From the NCBI GenBank assembly GCA_019084405.1, contig JAHRFX010000104.1, positions 1 to 10,844 of the forward strand: a stretch of DNA of 10,844 bases, read 5' to 3'. Both the position numbers and the translations under genes were made by a program. Every line of letters begins with the position of its first letter. Position 1 is the first letter of the stretch. Below, one piece after another: positions 1-7,578 of this stretch. The notes under the pieces are model-generated. The model was not told where the DNA came from, searched no databases, and saw only the letters and a program-made list of their open reading frames with translations. This DNA comes from Methanobacterium sp. (GTDB lineage Archaea; Methanobacteriota; Methanobacteria; Methanobacteriales; Methanobacteriaceae).

Positions 1-323
1 CTCCTTGCATCTTCCAAAAAAAAACAGAAAAAATTAAATATTCTACCCAAAAAAATTTCCACCACAGTCCCTATGATCATAAATCAACGAATCTTTCATT
101 ATTGTCACTGTCAAAAACTTTTTAGGTTTCTATTCCAGAAAATAATGAGTTTAAGACAAATAAAAAAGATTATTTATTAAAACATCAATTTCAAAAACCC
201 CCCAAGTTTTTGACAGTGCCAATAATGAAAGATTCGTTGATTTATGATCATAGGGACTGTGGTGGAAATTTTTTTGGGTAGAATATTTAATTTTTTCTGT
301 TTTTTTTTGGAAGATGCAAGGAG
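1..323. repeat. Long near-perfect inverted repeat (giant hairpin)
   Basis: Positions 1-120 are the reverse complement of 204-323 with a single mismatch (t105 opposite c219). The homopolymer runs (A9, A6, A7) also match in length. The 83-bp loop (121-203) is AT-rich and holds no ORF. The arms may continue left of the window. No transposase lies inside, so a MITE-like non-autonomous element, paired ends of two head-to-head elements, or an inverted-duplication assembly chimera are all possible. The repeat itself is certain; its nature is not. Confidence 0.9.
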
Positions 324-700
324 GAAATAGTTAAACATGGAATAAAAACTGTTTATAATGTAGGAGTAATGTTTTGGGGGGTTATGGTTGTTTTTGTTTT
401 TTTCTACAGGGTTTTTTTTTGTTCTATTGATATTAGTTATGATTGCATATTTTGATTTTGTAAAGTTGGAAATCAGAGGTTTTCAAGATTTGAATTGGAA
501 TAAGGGGAAAATTAGTAAAAATTTTTTGGAAAATAGGGATGTTAAATGGCCTTTCAATTTATCGAAAGATTTTGGTATGGTTTTTAAGCTAATGGTAGTC
601 TTGGAATATCATACTAATGGGGGGAGGGGTTAAAAAGTAGTATAATTACTTCTAACATCCTTTAACTTTACAGCCCCGAAAAAAGGCCTCTGGCAACTTC
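324..700. other. Interval without a convincing gene
   Basis: This G/T-rich stretch follows the long hairpin. A reading frame at 388-633 (81 codons, TTG start) would give a short hydrophobic N-terminus and then a lysine/asparagine-rich segment. It has no ribosome binding site and begins in poly-T runs. An ATG at 369 leads only to a 28-codon frame. TCTGG-N6-CCAGA near 691-706 is a short palindrome of unknown meaning. The interval may hold the remains of a small membrane protein gene or be non-coding. Confidence 0.4.
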
Positions 701-713
701 CAGACCACTACTA

Positions 714-732
714 ATGTGTTCATGCCACACAT
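714..732. promoter_or_regulatory. Candidate operator, palindrome copy 1
   Basis: ATGTGT-tcatgcc-ACACAT is a perfect 6+6 palindrome with a 7-nt spacer. It lies directly upstream of the TATA-like box at 734-744. An identical-arm, identical-spacing copy sits at 793-811, with centres 79 bp apart. Two matching palindromes in about 100 bp before a metabolic operon suggest binding by a dimeric regulator. The regulator is unknown; FwdH, which carries a helix-turn-helix, is one candidate. Confidence 0.6.
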
Positions 733-733
733 C

Positions 734-781
734 CTTATATATAACTTTCGTCTTAGCTTTTATAGGTAAAAATATATATAT
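734..781 (+). promoter_or_regulatory. Archaeal promoter region of the fwd operon (two TATA-like boxes)
   Basis: Two TATA-like elements are visible: cTTATATATAAc at about 734-744 and AAAAATATATATA at about 768-780. Archaeal transcription usually starts some 22-27 nt after the box. The first would start near 765 and the second near 803, inside the second palindrome. The second box would leave a leader of only about 20 nt before fwdH. Which box is used cannot be decided from sequence. Confidence 0.6.
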
Positions 782-792
782 TGAGATGATCT

Positions 793-811
793 ATGTGTAA
801 TTAACACACAT
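793..811. promoter_or_regulatory. Candidate operator, palindrome copy 2
   Basis: ATGTGT-aattaac-ACACAT has the same arms and spacer length as the copy at 714-732. It lies between the nearer TATA-like box and the fwdH start, over the expected transcription start, so a protein bound here should repress. The fwdH Shine-Dalgarno-like GGTG (812-815) follows at once. Confidence 0.6.
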
Positions 812-820
812 GGTGTCATC

Positions 821-1297
821 ATGCCCAAGCACATAATATCGGGTTTAAAATATTTAGCAGCAGTGGAACTTAGAAAAAAGGGATATGCCCAGCGTGTAAT
901 CGCTGAGAAATTAGGCATGGATCGTTCTACGATTTCACACTACCTTAACGGTAGAAATATATCGTGGAATTCTATTCAGATCGCAGAAGTTGTAAGAAAC
1001 CTCTGCCCCCGCGATTTTTTTACTTTAACGTATGCTCTAGTGAAAGACAAAGAAACAACCAGAACCATAGTACAAATATGTTCTATCAGAAAATACGAAT
1101 GCGATGTCAAAAATTCATGTATAGCTTGTGGTATTTGTGCAGATGTTTGTTTTATGGGTGCCATTGTGTTGGAAGACCTTAAGGCACAAATTGATTCTAA
1201 TTGGTGCTGTGGATGTCTTTTGTGTGGGGAACAATGTCCCACTAATTCCATTGAAATAAAGGAGGTAGAGAATAATGGAAACAACAGAACTTATTGA
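821..1297 (+). CDS. fwdH: Formylmethanofuran dehydrogenase (tungsten) subunit H, helix-turn-helix/ferredoxin fusion
   Basis: The 158-residue protein has two parts. Residues about 10-60 form a DNA-binding helix-turn-helix (core GYAQRVIAEKLGMDRSTISH at 21-40). Residues about 94-145 form a two-cluster ferredoxin: C100-x2-C103-x2-C106-x3-C110 (followed by F rather than P) and C129-x2-C132-x2-C135-x3-C139-P. Fwd/Fmd clusters of Methanobacteriales often begin with such a gene, named fwdH, and the six genes that follow match the fwd order. A role as electron-carrying subunit is the usual view; the helix-turn-helix makes a redox- or iron-responsive autoregulator plausible (inference). The start has a GGTG motif 5 nt upstream. 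The 3' end overlaps fwdF by 23 bp, implying coupled translation. The gene symbol rests on position and domain make-up. Confidence 0.88.
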   Translation: MPKHIISGLKYLAAVELRKKGYAQRVIAEKLGMDRSTISHYLNGRNISWNSIQIAEVVRNLCPRDFFTLTYALVKDKETTRTIVQICSIRKYECDVKNSCIACGICADVCFMGAIVLEDLKAQIDSNWCCGCLLCGEQCPTNSIEIKEVENNGNNRTY

Positions 1298-2330
1298 AGG
1301 TAAAGATATTTCTGTAGAGCGAGCCGGTGAAGAAGAACGAAAGCTGGAATTCAAAAATATTCGCTGTGCTTCCTGCGGAATCTGTGAGCAGATCTGTCCG
1401 GTAAGTGCAATAGAGGTAAACCCTACGGGGGCCATGGCTCGAACAGAACAGGATATCAGTAAAATTGAAATAGACGAGTATAAATGTGTGCTGTGTGGAA
1501 TGTGCAGCTGCATCTGTCCTTTCGATGCACTGGACCTCCAAATAAATGGAAAATCCATAAAAACCATGGAAGGATATCCTAAGCTAATCAAATCTGCTGA
1601 AATTAATGATGATGTCTGTATTTACTGTAAAGCGTGCGAAACGGCCTGTCCACCGGACGCAATCACCATTGCCAGACTGCTGCCTGACCGGGCCAAGCTG
1701 GTGAGCGGCGAAATCGAAATAGACAAAGAAACCTGTGTGGACTGTGGAATATGTGAAGAAATGTGTCCTGCAGATGCCATTACATTACAACACAAATCTC
1801 CTACTTCTGATGACCCTACGGTATCTTCAGACATTAACGTGGACATAGATAAATGTGTATACTGTTTGATATGTAAAAAAGTATGTCCAGTGGATGCAAT
1901 AAAGGCCGTGTGCAGAATTTGCTCCTACGGGGAGTACGACATAAATCCGGAAGACTCTAATGTGGTGGGTTACTCCAACATCGATGATGAATTATGCGTT
2001 AACTGTGGATGGTGCCAGGAAATTTGTCCGGTGGATGCAGCCAAAGTAAACAAGCCATTTGAAGGTGAATTAACTATAGATCAGGATACCTGTCAGGCAT
2101 GTGAAACCTGTGTAATGGTTTGTCCCTGCAATGTATTGTCCTTCCCTAAATCTGAAAAGTCAGGTTCCATACCTGAAAAACTGCATAAGGACGAAAAATA
2201 CTGCATATACTGTGGAGCATGTCAGAGATCATGCCCAGTCGATGCCATAACTGTTGAAAGAACCAAAATCAACAGCACACCTATTAGATCAAAATCATGG
2301 CAAAGAGCTTTTGATTCTTTGAAAAACTAA
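1275..2330 (+). CDS. fwdF: Formylmethanofuran dehydrogenase subunit F, polyferredoxin
   Basis: This 351-residue polyferredoxin carries eight CxxCxxCxxxCP motifs, beginning at residues 31, 71, 115, 154, 194, 241, 273 and 310. That is enough for eight [4Fe-4S] clusters, the number known for FwdF of the Methanothermobacter enzyme. There it wires electrons between ferredoxin-like donors and the catalytic FwdB, and links protomers into higher oligomers. It is cytoplasmic, with no signal peptide or membrane segment. An additional CRIC (213-216) lies after the fifth motif. The start at 1275 follows GGAGGT (1261-1266) with an 8-nt gap and overlaps the fwdH end. The next gene, fwdG, begins 15 nt after the stop. 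Confidence 0.96.
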   Translation: METTELIEGKDISVERAGEEERKLEFKNIRCASCGICEQICPVSAIEVNPTGAMARTEQDISKIEIDEYKCVLCGMCSCICPFDALDLQINGKSIKTMEGYPKLIKSAEINDDVCIYCKACETACPPDAITIARLLPDRAKLVSGEIEIDKETCVDCGICEEMCPADAITLQHKSPTSDDPTVSSDINVDIDKCVYCLICKKVCPVDAIKAVCRICSYGEYDINPEDSNVVGYSNIDDELCVNCGWCQEICPVDAAKVNKPFEGELTIDQDTCQACETCVMVCPCNVLSFPKSEKSGSIPEKLHKDEKYCIYCGACQRSCPVDAITVERTKINSTPIRSKSWQRAFDSLKN

Positions 2331-2345
2331 TAAGGAGGTAAAAAA

Positions 2346-2612
2346 ATGTCATTAGGACTTAAAGTATACCCTGAACTTTGTCACGGATGTGGAAACTGTG
2401 TAGTAGCTTGCCCGGTAAATGCCCTCAGAAGCGTTGAAATAGCTGCAGGAAAAGGGCCAAGTGAAGACGTGGATATAATTATGATGGTGGATGACGGAAC
2501 AATACAACTTAAAAATGCTGATCTCTGTGGTAAGTGCGGAACTTGCGTAGAAAGCTGTCCAGTAAACGCCATTACATTGGAGGAATCGCCATTACATTGG
2601 AGGAATTATTAA
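2346..2612 (+). CDS. fwdG: Formylmethanofuran dehydrogenase subunit G, two-[4Fe-4S] ferredoxin
   Basis: The 88-residue ferredoxin has cluster motifs at C12/C15/C18/C22-P and C61/C64/C67/C71-P, separated by an acidic insert typical of FwdG. It should pass electrons between polyferredoxin FwdF and the [4Fe-4S] cluster of FwdB. A strong GGAGGT (2333-2338) precedes the ATG by 7 nt. The C-terminus is odd. After ...NAITLEE (residues 74-80), an 8-residue tail SPLHWRNY is read from the second copy of a 20-bp tandem duplication in a shifted frame. The stop TAA shares one base with the fwdD ATG. The ferredoxin fold should be intact, since the change lies after the last cysteine. Confidence 0.93.
   Translation: MSLGLKVYPELCHGCGNCVVACPVNALRSVEIAAGKGPSEDVDIIMMVDDGTIQLKNADLCGKCGTCVESCPVNAITLEESPLHWRNY
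2567..2606 (+). repeat. 20-bp perfect tandem duplication at the fwdG/fwdD junction
   Basis: CGCCATTACATTGGAGGAAT occurs twice head to tail (2567-2586 and 2587-2606). The unit carries the last FwdG codons (A-I-T-L-E-E) and the GGAGGA ribosome binding site of fwdD. Because 20 is not a multiple of three, the second copy is read in another frame at the end of fwdG. It is also read in the original frame just before fwdD. Confidence 0.95.
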
Positions 2613-3007
2613 TGAAAGCCATACTAAACACCGCAAGAACAGTCTGGCAGGGCGAGGCCATAGAATCAGGTAAAGACCTGGAGATGTATGTGTCTGCTGC
2701 TGCAATATGTCATTTGAACAATGATCAGTTAATGCAACTTGGGATAAAAAGTGGAGACAACGTAAAAGTCATATCAGATCATGGAGATGTTATTGTAAAA
2801 GCTGTAGAAACAAAAGAAACTCTTCCTGATGGAATGATCTTTATTCCAATGGGACCATGGGCTAATAGAGTGGTGAATCCACACTTAGATAGTACTGCCA
2901 TGCCAAGCTTTAAAGATACGCCGGTAGAAATAGTCCCTACTAATGAAAATGTGTTGGACATGCCTACATTGATGAAAGTATATGGAAAACAGAACATGCT
3001 TGATTAA
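2612..3007 (+). CDS. fwdD: Formylmethanofuran dehydrogenase subunit D, molybdopterin dinucleotide-binding domain
   Basis: The 131-residue protein corresponds to the C-terminal pterin dinucleotide-binding domain of the formate dehydrogenase/DMSO reductase family, split off as a separate gene. A central GIKSGDNVKVISDHGDVIVK (residues about 49-68) is the typical beta-barrel signature. With FwdB it forms the bis-tungstopterin site where CO2 is reduced to formate. The ATG at 2612 is 7 nt after GGAGGA (2599-2604) and overlaps the fwdG stop by one base. The frame is open upstream to 2534, but that extension would re-read the fwdG coding region and ignore the well-placed ribosome binding site. Translation is probably coupled to fwdG. 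Confidence 0.94.
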   Translation: MKAILNTARTVWQGEAIESGKDLEMYVSAAAICHLNNDQLMQLGIKSGDNVKVISDHGDVIVKAVETKETLPDGMIFIPMGPWANRVVNPHLDSTAMPSFKDTPVEIVPTNENVLDMPTLMKVYGKQNMLD

Positions 3008-3021
3008 AAAGAGGAGATATA

Positions 3022-4731
3022 ATGGAATATATAATCAAAAATGGTAATGTCTTTGATCCTGCCAATAATATTAACGGAGAGAAAATAGATATATGTATTA
3101 GCAATGGCAAAATTGTGGAGGCTGTTAAAGATAGTGCTAAGGTTATAGATGCATCTAACAAAATAGTCATGCCGGGTGGGGTTGATCTACACACGCACAT
3201 AGCTGGTGGAAAAGTCAATCTCGGACGATTGCTTCGTCCGGAGGACAGTAAAGACTTTTATGAATCTAAAGTGGGAAATAAAAGATCTGGAAGTGGATTT
3301 TCAGTACCGTCTACATTCATGACAGGTTATCAGTACGCACGAATGGGTTATACTACTGCAATGGAAGCCGCAATGCCTCCGATTATGGCAAAACACACTC
3401 ATGAAGAATTTCTTGACACCCCGCTTTTAGATAAGGGAGCTTACGACCTTCTTGGTAATAACTGGTTCGTAATGGAATATCTAAAAGAAGGAAACCTTGA
3501 TGAATGTGCAGCATTTGTTGCATGGCTTATTAGAGTAACCAAAGGATATGCTATTAAAATTGTAAACCCTGGCGGTACAGAGGCCTGGGGATGGGGTGGA
3601 AATGTTCAAGGAATCAATGACCCTGTTCCCTATTTTGATATAACTGGTGCTGAAATTATAAAAGGGCTTGGAAAGGTTAATGAGATGATCGGGCTTCCAC
3701 ACTCAATACACCTGCATTGTAATGATCTGGGACAGCCTGGAAATTATGAAACTACCCTTAAATCTTTTGACCTTCTAAAGAACATTGAAGCAAATCCAAA
3801 ATATGGGGAAAGGGATACATCGCTCCATGCCACTCATGTGCAATTTCACAGTTATGGAGGTACTTCTTGGAGGGATTTTGAATCTGAAGCACCAGCTATC
3901 GCTGACTATGTGAATAAGAATGATCATATAGTAATAGATGTAGGTCAAGTGACTCTGGATGAAACAACTACCATGACTGCTGATGGTCCCATGGAATATG
4001 ATCTGCACAAATTAACCGGATTTAAATGGGCTAACGTTGATATTGAGCTTGAAACCGGTTCTGGAGTGGTACCATTTATATACTCACCTAAATCACCTGT
4101 TTCAGGTGTGCAATGGGCTATAGGAATGGAATTGTTCCTCTTAACAAATGATGTTAATAAAGTAGTATTAACAACTGACCATCCTAATGCAGGTCCGTTC
4201 ATCCGATATCCAACAGTTATAGCGTGGCTTCTAAGTAACAAGTACAGGACAGATCTAATTGAAAATAGTCTCCACCCATGGGTTCAGAAAAAAACTAGTG
4301 TAGCCACCATTGATCGCGAGTATTCGTTGTACGAAATTGCTCAAACAACAAGATCTGCTGCAGCAAAGGTTTTAGGATTGAGTGAAACCAAAGGACACTT
4401 AGGTGTAGGTGCAGATGCAGATATTGCAATTTATTCATTTGATCCAGAAACACAGGATCCTTCAACTGAGTATCATGCAATAGAAGAAGCTTTTGCAAGA
4501 GCTAAATATGTATTTAAAGATGGTGAAATAATTGTAAAAGATGGAGAAGTAGTAAAACCAGAGGGTTATGGGAGAACGTTTTGGATAGATTCCCAGTATG
4601 ATAGTGAACTGGAAAATAAGGTAGTTGAAGATGTTAAAATAAAATTTAAAAAGTATTATAGCATCAACTTCGACTCATACCGGGTACATGATGAATATAT
4701 TCGAAAATCCTCTCCAATAAAATTAAGTTAG
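3022..4731 (+). CDS. fwdA: Formylmethanofuran dehydrogenase subunit A, binuclear zinc amidohydrolase
   Basis: The 569-residue protein is of the amidohydrolase (dihydroorotase/urease-like) superfamily. It joins formate, channelled from the tungsten site, to the amine of methanofuran. Visible metal-site elements are H57-x-H59 in GVDLHTHI, a lysine in AIKIVNPGG (K179, candidate carboxylated bridging lysine), H230/H232 in HSIHLHCND, and D386 in LTTDHPNAG. These match the His-His-Lys-His-Asp set of the family. The N-terminal strand and the C-terminal segment containing DADIAIY (about 472-478) form the usual small beta domain. The length fits the family. The start follows GAGGAGAT (3011-3018). The gap to fwdD is 14 bp and to fwdC 8 bp. 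Confidence 0.96.
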   Translation: MEYIIKNGNVFDPANNINGEKIDICISNGKIVEAVKDSAKVIDASNKIVMPGGVDLHTHIAGGKVNLGRLLRPEDSKDFYESKVGNKRSGSGFSVPSTFMTGYQYARMGYTTAMEAAMPPIMAKHTHEEFLDTPLLDKGAYDLLGNNWFVMEYLKEGNLDECAAFVAWLIRVTKGYAIKIVNPGGTEAWGWGGNVQGINDPVPYFDITGAEIIKGLGKVNEMIGLPHSIHLHCNDLGQPGNYETTLKSFDLLKNIEANPKYGERDTSLHATHVQFHSYGGTSWRDFESEAPAIADYVNKNDHIVIDVGQVTLDETTTMTADGPMEYDLHKLTGFKWANVDIELETGSGVVPFIYSPKSPVSGVQWAIGMELFLLTNDVNKVVLTTDHPNAGPFIRYPTVIAWLLSNKYRTDLIENSLHPWVQKKTSVATIDREYSLYEIAQTTRSAAAKVLGLSETKGHLGVGADADIAIYSFDPETQDPSTEYHAIEEAFARAKYVFKDGEIIVKDGEVVKPEGYGRTFWIDSQYDSELENKVVEDVKIKFKKYYSINFDSYRVHDEYIRKSSPIKLS

Positions 4732-4739
4732 GTGATTTT

Positions 4740-5552
4740 ATGAATGAGATAATTTTAACACCTAAAGAACAGCCAAGTGTTCCACTGGAATTATTAAATG
4801 TAAATCCAGATACGGTGGCAGGTAAATCTATAGATGAAATTAGACAAATTAAAATAGCACATGGTAACACCGAGGTTGAACTATCGGAATTTTTTAACGT
4901 AAAAGGGGAAAGTTCTGAGAACCCATCTGAAATCAGAATCGTGATAGATGGAGATGTTTACAATACTAAGAGAATAGGATATGGAATGCAATCTGGTGAA
5001 ATCTTAGTGAAAGGAAATGCATCCATGTACGTCGGCACAGAGATGAAAGGAGGCAAGATAGTAGTTGAAGGAAATGTTGGATCATGGGCCGGTCGAGATA
5101 TGGAAGGCGGAGAACTTATTATAATGGGAAATGCTGGCGATTATGTTGGTTCTGCGTATCGTGGAGACTGGAGAGGTATGAGTGGTGGTAAAATTACCGT
5201 GCATGGAAATGCTGGAAATGAAATAGGAGAATATATGCTCGGTGGTAAAATTGAAGTTAAAGGAAATGCTACCACACTAGCTGGTATACATATGAATGGG
5301 GGGGTTTTGGTAATACATGGAGATGCAACTACAAGAGTTGGTGGGGAAATGATGAATGGAACCATAATAGTAAAGGGCAGAATTGATGAATTTTTACCTG
5401 GATTTAAATATCACGGTATAGAAAAAAATATAGAAATAGACGGAGAAGTAATTGATAGTTCATTCTATAAATTTGAAGGTGATTTTGCAGTTAAAGGGTG
5501 CGGCGGTATAGTATATGCTAACGCTTCAAAGAATGGACATATAGTTCCCTAA
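4740..5552 (+). CDS. fwdC: Formylmethanofuran dehydrogenase subunit C, parallel beta-helix
   Basis: The 270-residue protein shows from about residue 80 to 215 a run of roughly seven repeats. Each has glycine pairs followed by a hydrophobic strand and G-N/G-D (for example MKGGKIVVEGN, MLGGKIEVKGN, MNGGVLVIHGD). This is the right-handed parallel beta-helix shared with the C-terminal domain of the glutamate synthase large subunit. In the known enzyme FwdC packs on FwdA and helps bind methanofuran. The ATG at 4740 follows GGTGA (4733-4737) with a very short gap; a second ATG at 4744 is out of frame. The gap to the fwdB ATG is 23 bp. Confidence 0.95.
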   Translation: MNEIILTPKEQPSVPLELLNVNPDTVAGKSIDEIRQIKIAHGNTEVELSEFFNVKGESSENPSEIRIVIDGDVYNTKRIGYGMQSGEILVKGNASMYVGTEMKGGKIVVEGNVGSWAGRDMEGGELIIMGNAGDYVGSAYRGDWRGMSGGKITVHGNAGNEIGEYMLGGKIEVKGNATTLAGIHMNGGVLVIHGDATTRVGGEMMNGTIIVKGRIDEFLPGFKYHGIEKNIEIDGEVIDSSFYKFEGDFAVKGCGGIVYANASKNGHIVP

Positions 5553-5575
5553 TCTGATTAATGGAGGTTGATATT

Positions 5576-6874
5576 ATGGAATTAGTAAAAGATGTTCCTT
5601 GTCCTTTTTGCGGAACTCTATGCGATGATATTATAGTTAAAGTGGAAGACAACGAGATTATTGGTACAATTAATGCCTGCCGGATTGGTCATAGCAAGTT
5701 TATGGACCATAAAAGTGCAACTAGGTACACTAAGCCTCTTATCAGGAAAAATGGCTCACTTGTAGAGGTGGATATGGACGAGGCTATTGATAAAACAGCC
5801 GAAATACTTGCTAATTCAAAAAGACCCTTACTTTTTGGCTGGAGCTCTACAGAATGCGAAGCAATGGGAATTGGGGTAAACCTGGCTGAAGAATTAAAGG
5901 GAGTGATTGATAATACAGCAACTGTATGTCACGGACCATCTCTTCTAGCAGTCCAGGATACGGGATATCCAGTATCTACTCTGGGAGAAGTAAAAAACCG
6001 TGCAGATGTGGTCATATACTGGGGATGCAACCCTTTCCATGCCCATCCAAGACATATAGGGCGGCATGTCTTTTCAAGAGGTTTTTTCAGGAATAGAGGA
6101 AGATCAGATAGAACTGTGATAGTGGTTGATCCAAGAAAGTCCGACACAGCAAAGTTGGCGGATATACATCTACAGGTAGATAGTGGCAGGGACTATGAAC
6201 TGCTTGACGCCCTAAGATCTGTTATGAATGGCCATGAAATTCCTTATGAAACAGTTGCAGGCATTCCAAGGGATACTATATACCAAGCAGTTGATATACT
6301 CGGTAAAGCTCAATTCGGTATTCTGTTTTTTGGTATGGGTATTACCATGACTGCTGGAAAAAACAGAAACATTGACGCTGGGATATGTACTATACAGGAA
6401 CTTAATCAGTTTGCCAAATATACCCTTATTCCAATGCGTGGTCACTACAATGTAAATGGATTTAACCAGGTGTGCACCTGGCAAACGGGATATCCTTTTT
6501 GTGTTGATTTTGCTACTGGATATCCTAGGTATAATCCTGGAGAATCTGGTTCTAATGATCTGCTACAAAACAAAGAAGCTGATTCTATGATGGTTGTTGG
6601 TTCTGACCCTGGAGCACACTTCCCGCAAAAAGCACTGGAAAGAATGGCAGAGATTCCGGTAATTGCAATAGAACCACACAGAACACCAACCACGGAACTT
6701 GCAGATATTATAATTCCCCCTGCTTTTGTCGGTGTTGAAACTGAAGGTACTGCCTATAGAATGGATAGTATTCCTATCAGGATGAAAAAGCTTGTAGAAA
6801 CTGATCTCCTCTCTGATAAAGAGATTATGGAGAAAATCCTGGAAAGAACTAAGGAATTTATAGCATCTAAATAA
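5576..6874 (+). CDS. fwdB: Formylmethanofuran dehydrogenase subunit B, tungstopterin catalytic subunit
   Basis: From the preferred start the protein is 432 residues long. It opens with a [4Fe-4S] site, C9-x2-C12-x3-C16 and C35 in NACRIG, as in formate dehydrogenase. C118 in TVCHGPS is at the position of the tungsten-ligating cysteine. Some methanogens have selenocysteine here; this gene has an ordinary TGT codon. FwdB reduces CO2 to formate, with FwdD completing the cofactor pocket. An upstream in-frame ATG at 5561 would add five residues, but GGAGGT (5563-5568) lies inside that extension and is correctly spaced for 5576. It is the last operon gene and is followed by a T-tract. Assignment to the tungsten rather than molybdenum isoenzyme rests on the fwd gene order. 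Confidence 0.95.
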   Translation: MELVKDVPCPFCGTLCDDIIVKVEDNEIIGTINACRIGHSKFMDHKSATRYTKPLIRKNGSLVEVDMDEAIDKTAEILANSKRPLLFGWSSTECEAMGIGVNLAEELKGVIDNTATVCHGPSLLAVQDTGYPVSTLGEVKNRADVVIYWGCNPFHAHPRHIGRHVFSRGFFRNRGRSDRTVIVVDPRKSDTAKLADIHLQVDSGRDYELLDALRSVMNGHEIPYETVAGIPRDTIYQAVDILGKAQFGILFFGMGITMTAGKNRNIDAGICTIQELNQFAKYTLIPMRGHYNVNGFNQVCTWQTGYPFCVDFATGYPRYNPGESGSNDLLQNKEADSMMVVGSDPGAHFPQKALERMAEIPVIAIEPHRTPTTELADIIIPPAFVGVETEGTAYRMDSIPIRMKKLVETDLLSDKEIMEKILERTKEFIASK

Positions 6875-6887
6875 GCAGGATCAATTT

Positions 6888-6906
6888 CCCTTTTTTATTT
6901 TTTTTT
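6888..6906 (+). terminator. T-tract terminator of the fwd operon
   Basis: About 14 nt after the fwdB stop there is cccTTTTTTATTTTTTTTT. Oligo-T tracts without a strong hairpin are the usual intrinsic terminators of archaeal transcription. No further + strand gene follows closely, in keeping with an operon end here. Confidence 0.7.
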
Positions 6907-7102
6907 AAAAACAGTTCTAATTTTCTTGCCATTATTTATGTAGAAGCTATCTTTAAACTAGGTGCTATTTTCACTATTGCACGGAATATATGACTAAATT
7001 TTCACTTACTGGCAGGTGGCTAAGTAGGAGGCCTTATGGAAATAGTTAGTCTATATATACCGCGCGCCTGAATCAGTATAAAGATAAAAATTTTTACTGA
7101 TC
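6907..7102. other. Intergenic interval between the fwd operon and the mobile region
   Basis: No ORF is supported. The stretch contains a TATA-like CTATATATA near 7051-7059, a short GC patch (ccgcgcgcc), and ATCAGTA/TACTGAT arms (about 7072-7078 and 7095-7101). These arms could form a weak hairpin right beside the putative element end at 7103. None can be assigned a role. Confidence 0.4.
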
Positions 7103-7196
7103 GAGGCTGTCCAATAAATAGGTCTTGTTTTTTTAGGTCATAAAATATTTTACTGAGATTTGCTTTTTTTAAATTGATACTGATGCTGTTGGGCTT

Positions 7197-7489
7197 TTAT
7201 GTTTCTATTTGCGGTTGCAATTGATAATCGTCAGTGGGATCCTGCGATACGCTTCCAGCGACTATTATCCCGGACTCGTGGTCCACTGTTATCTGATAAT
7301 TGTACGATAGCTCCGTATGGTTCTTTTTATTCTTCATGGACCTTGAATCTGGATCCGAAAGACTAACAGAATCCTGTCCACTCTTCTGGAGTTCTTCTTC
7401 GGCTTTTATGATTTTGTTCAGGATTTCCTGCTTTTCTCCCTCATCACCATAAATATACTGTTCCACGAGCTTTTCACCGGCTTTTTCTC
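7197..7489 (-). pseudogene. IS1182-family transposase fragment
   Basis: The frame encodes about 97 residues without a proper start: an in-frame TGA lies just upstream (near 7490), and an internal GTG at 7466 is the first start-like codon. The segment DPDSRSMKNKK, then ELSYNYQITVDHESGIIVAG and later YQLQPQIE is the highly conserved region around the first catalytic aspartate (VD) of IS1182 transposases. Both the N-terminal third and most of the catalytic C-terminal part are missing. A further frame at about 7110-7165, reading ANLSKIFYDLKKQDL, might be remains of the C-terminus (weak). The product cannot be active. Confidence 0.75.
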
Positions 7490-7499
7490 AGTTTACCCC

Positions 7500-7565
7500 C
7501 ACCTGCGCCCCGAAGGGCAAGGGCGTAAGCCCGTAGCGTATATGCTGTGTTATCTGACGTTCGGC
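7500..7565 (-). other. Partial attC-like site downstream of the zinc-finger gene
   Basis: On the minus strand, 13 nt after the stop of the preceding gene, the sequence reads GCCGAACGTCAGATAA and then runs into a GC-rich hairpin-forming stretch (GGGCTTACGCCC, CGCCC...GGGCG). The 16 bases at 7550-7565 are an exact inverted match to 8295-8310. GCCGAAC resembles the RYYYAAC core of integron attC sites apart from one base. The other arm is not evident and is probably lost at the junction with the transposase fragment near 7490. Confidence 0.4.
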
Positions 7566-7578
7566 ACTCATCACGTCC

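Noticed and set aside
388..633. 81-codon frame after the long hairpin, with one hydrophobic stretch
   Set aside because: It starts at a TTG inside poly-T, has no ribosome binding site and resembles no known family. Reported only as part of a gene-poor interval.
691..706. TCTGG-N6-CCAGA palindrome upstream of the fwd promoter
   Set aside because: It is a single occurrence with 5-bp arms, too short to separate from chance, and no riboswitch-like fold was recognisable around it.
2534..2611. N-terminal extension of fwdD
   Set aside because: The extra codons are fwdG DNA read in the wrong frame; the ATG at 2612 has a well-placed GGAGGA.
5561..5575. Upstream ATG for fwdB adding five residues
   Set aside because: The GGAGGT needed for the ATG at 5576 lies inside this extension, and the shorter form begins like other FwdB proteins and places the metal cysteine at 118.
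7095..7110. Target-site duplication for the 7103-8654 element
   Set aside because: Left flank ..tactgatc and right flank tttgattg.. do not match at any reasonable length.
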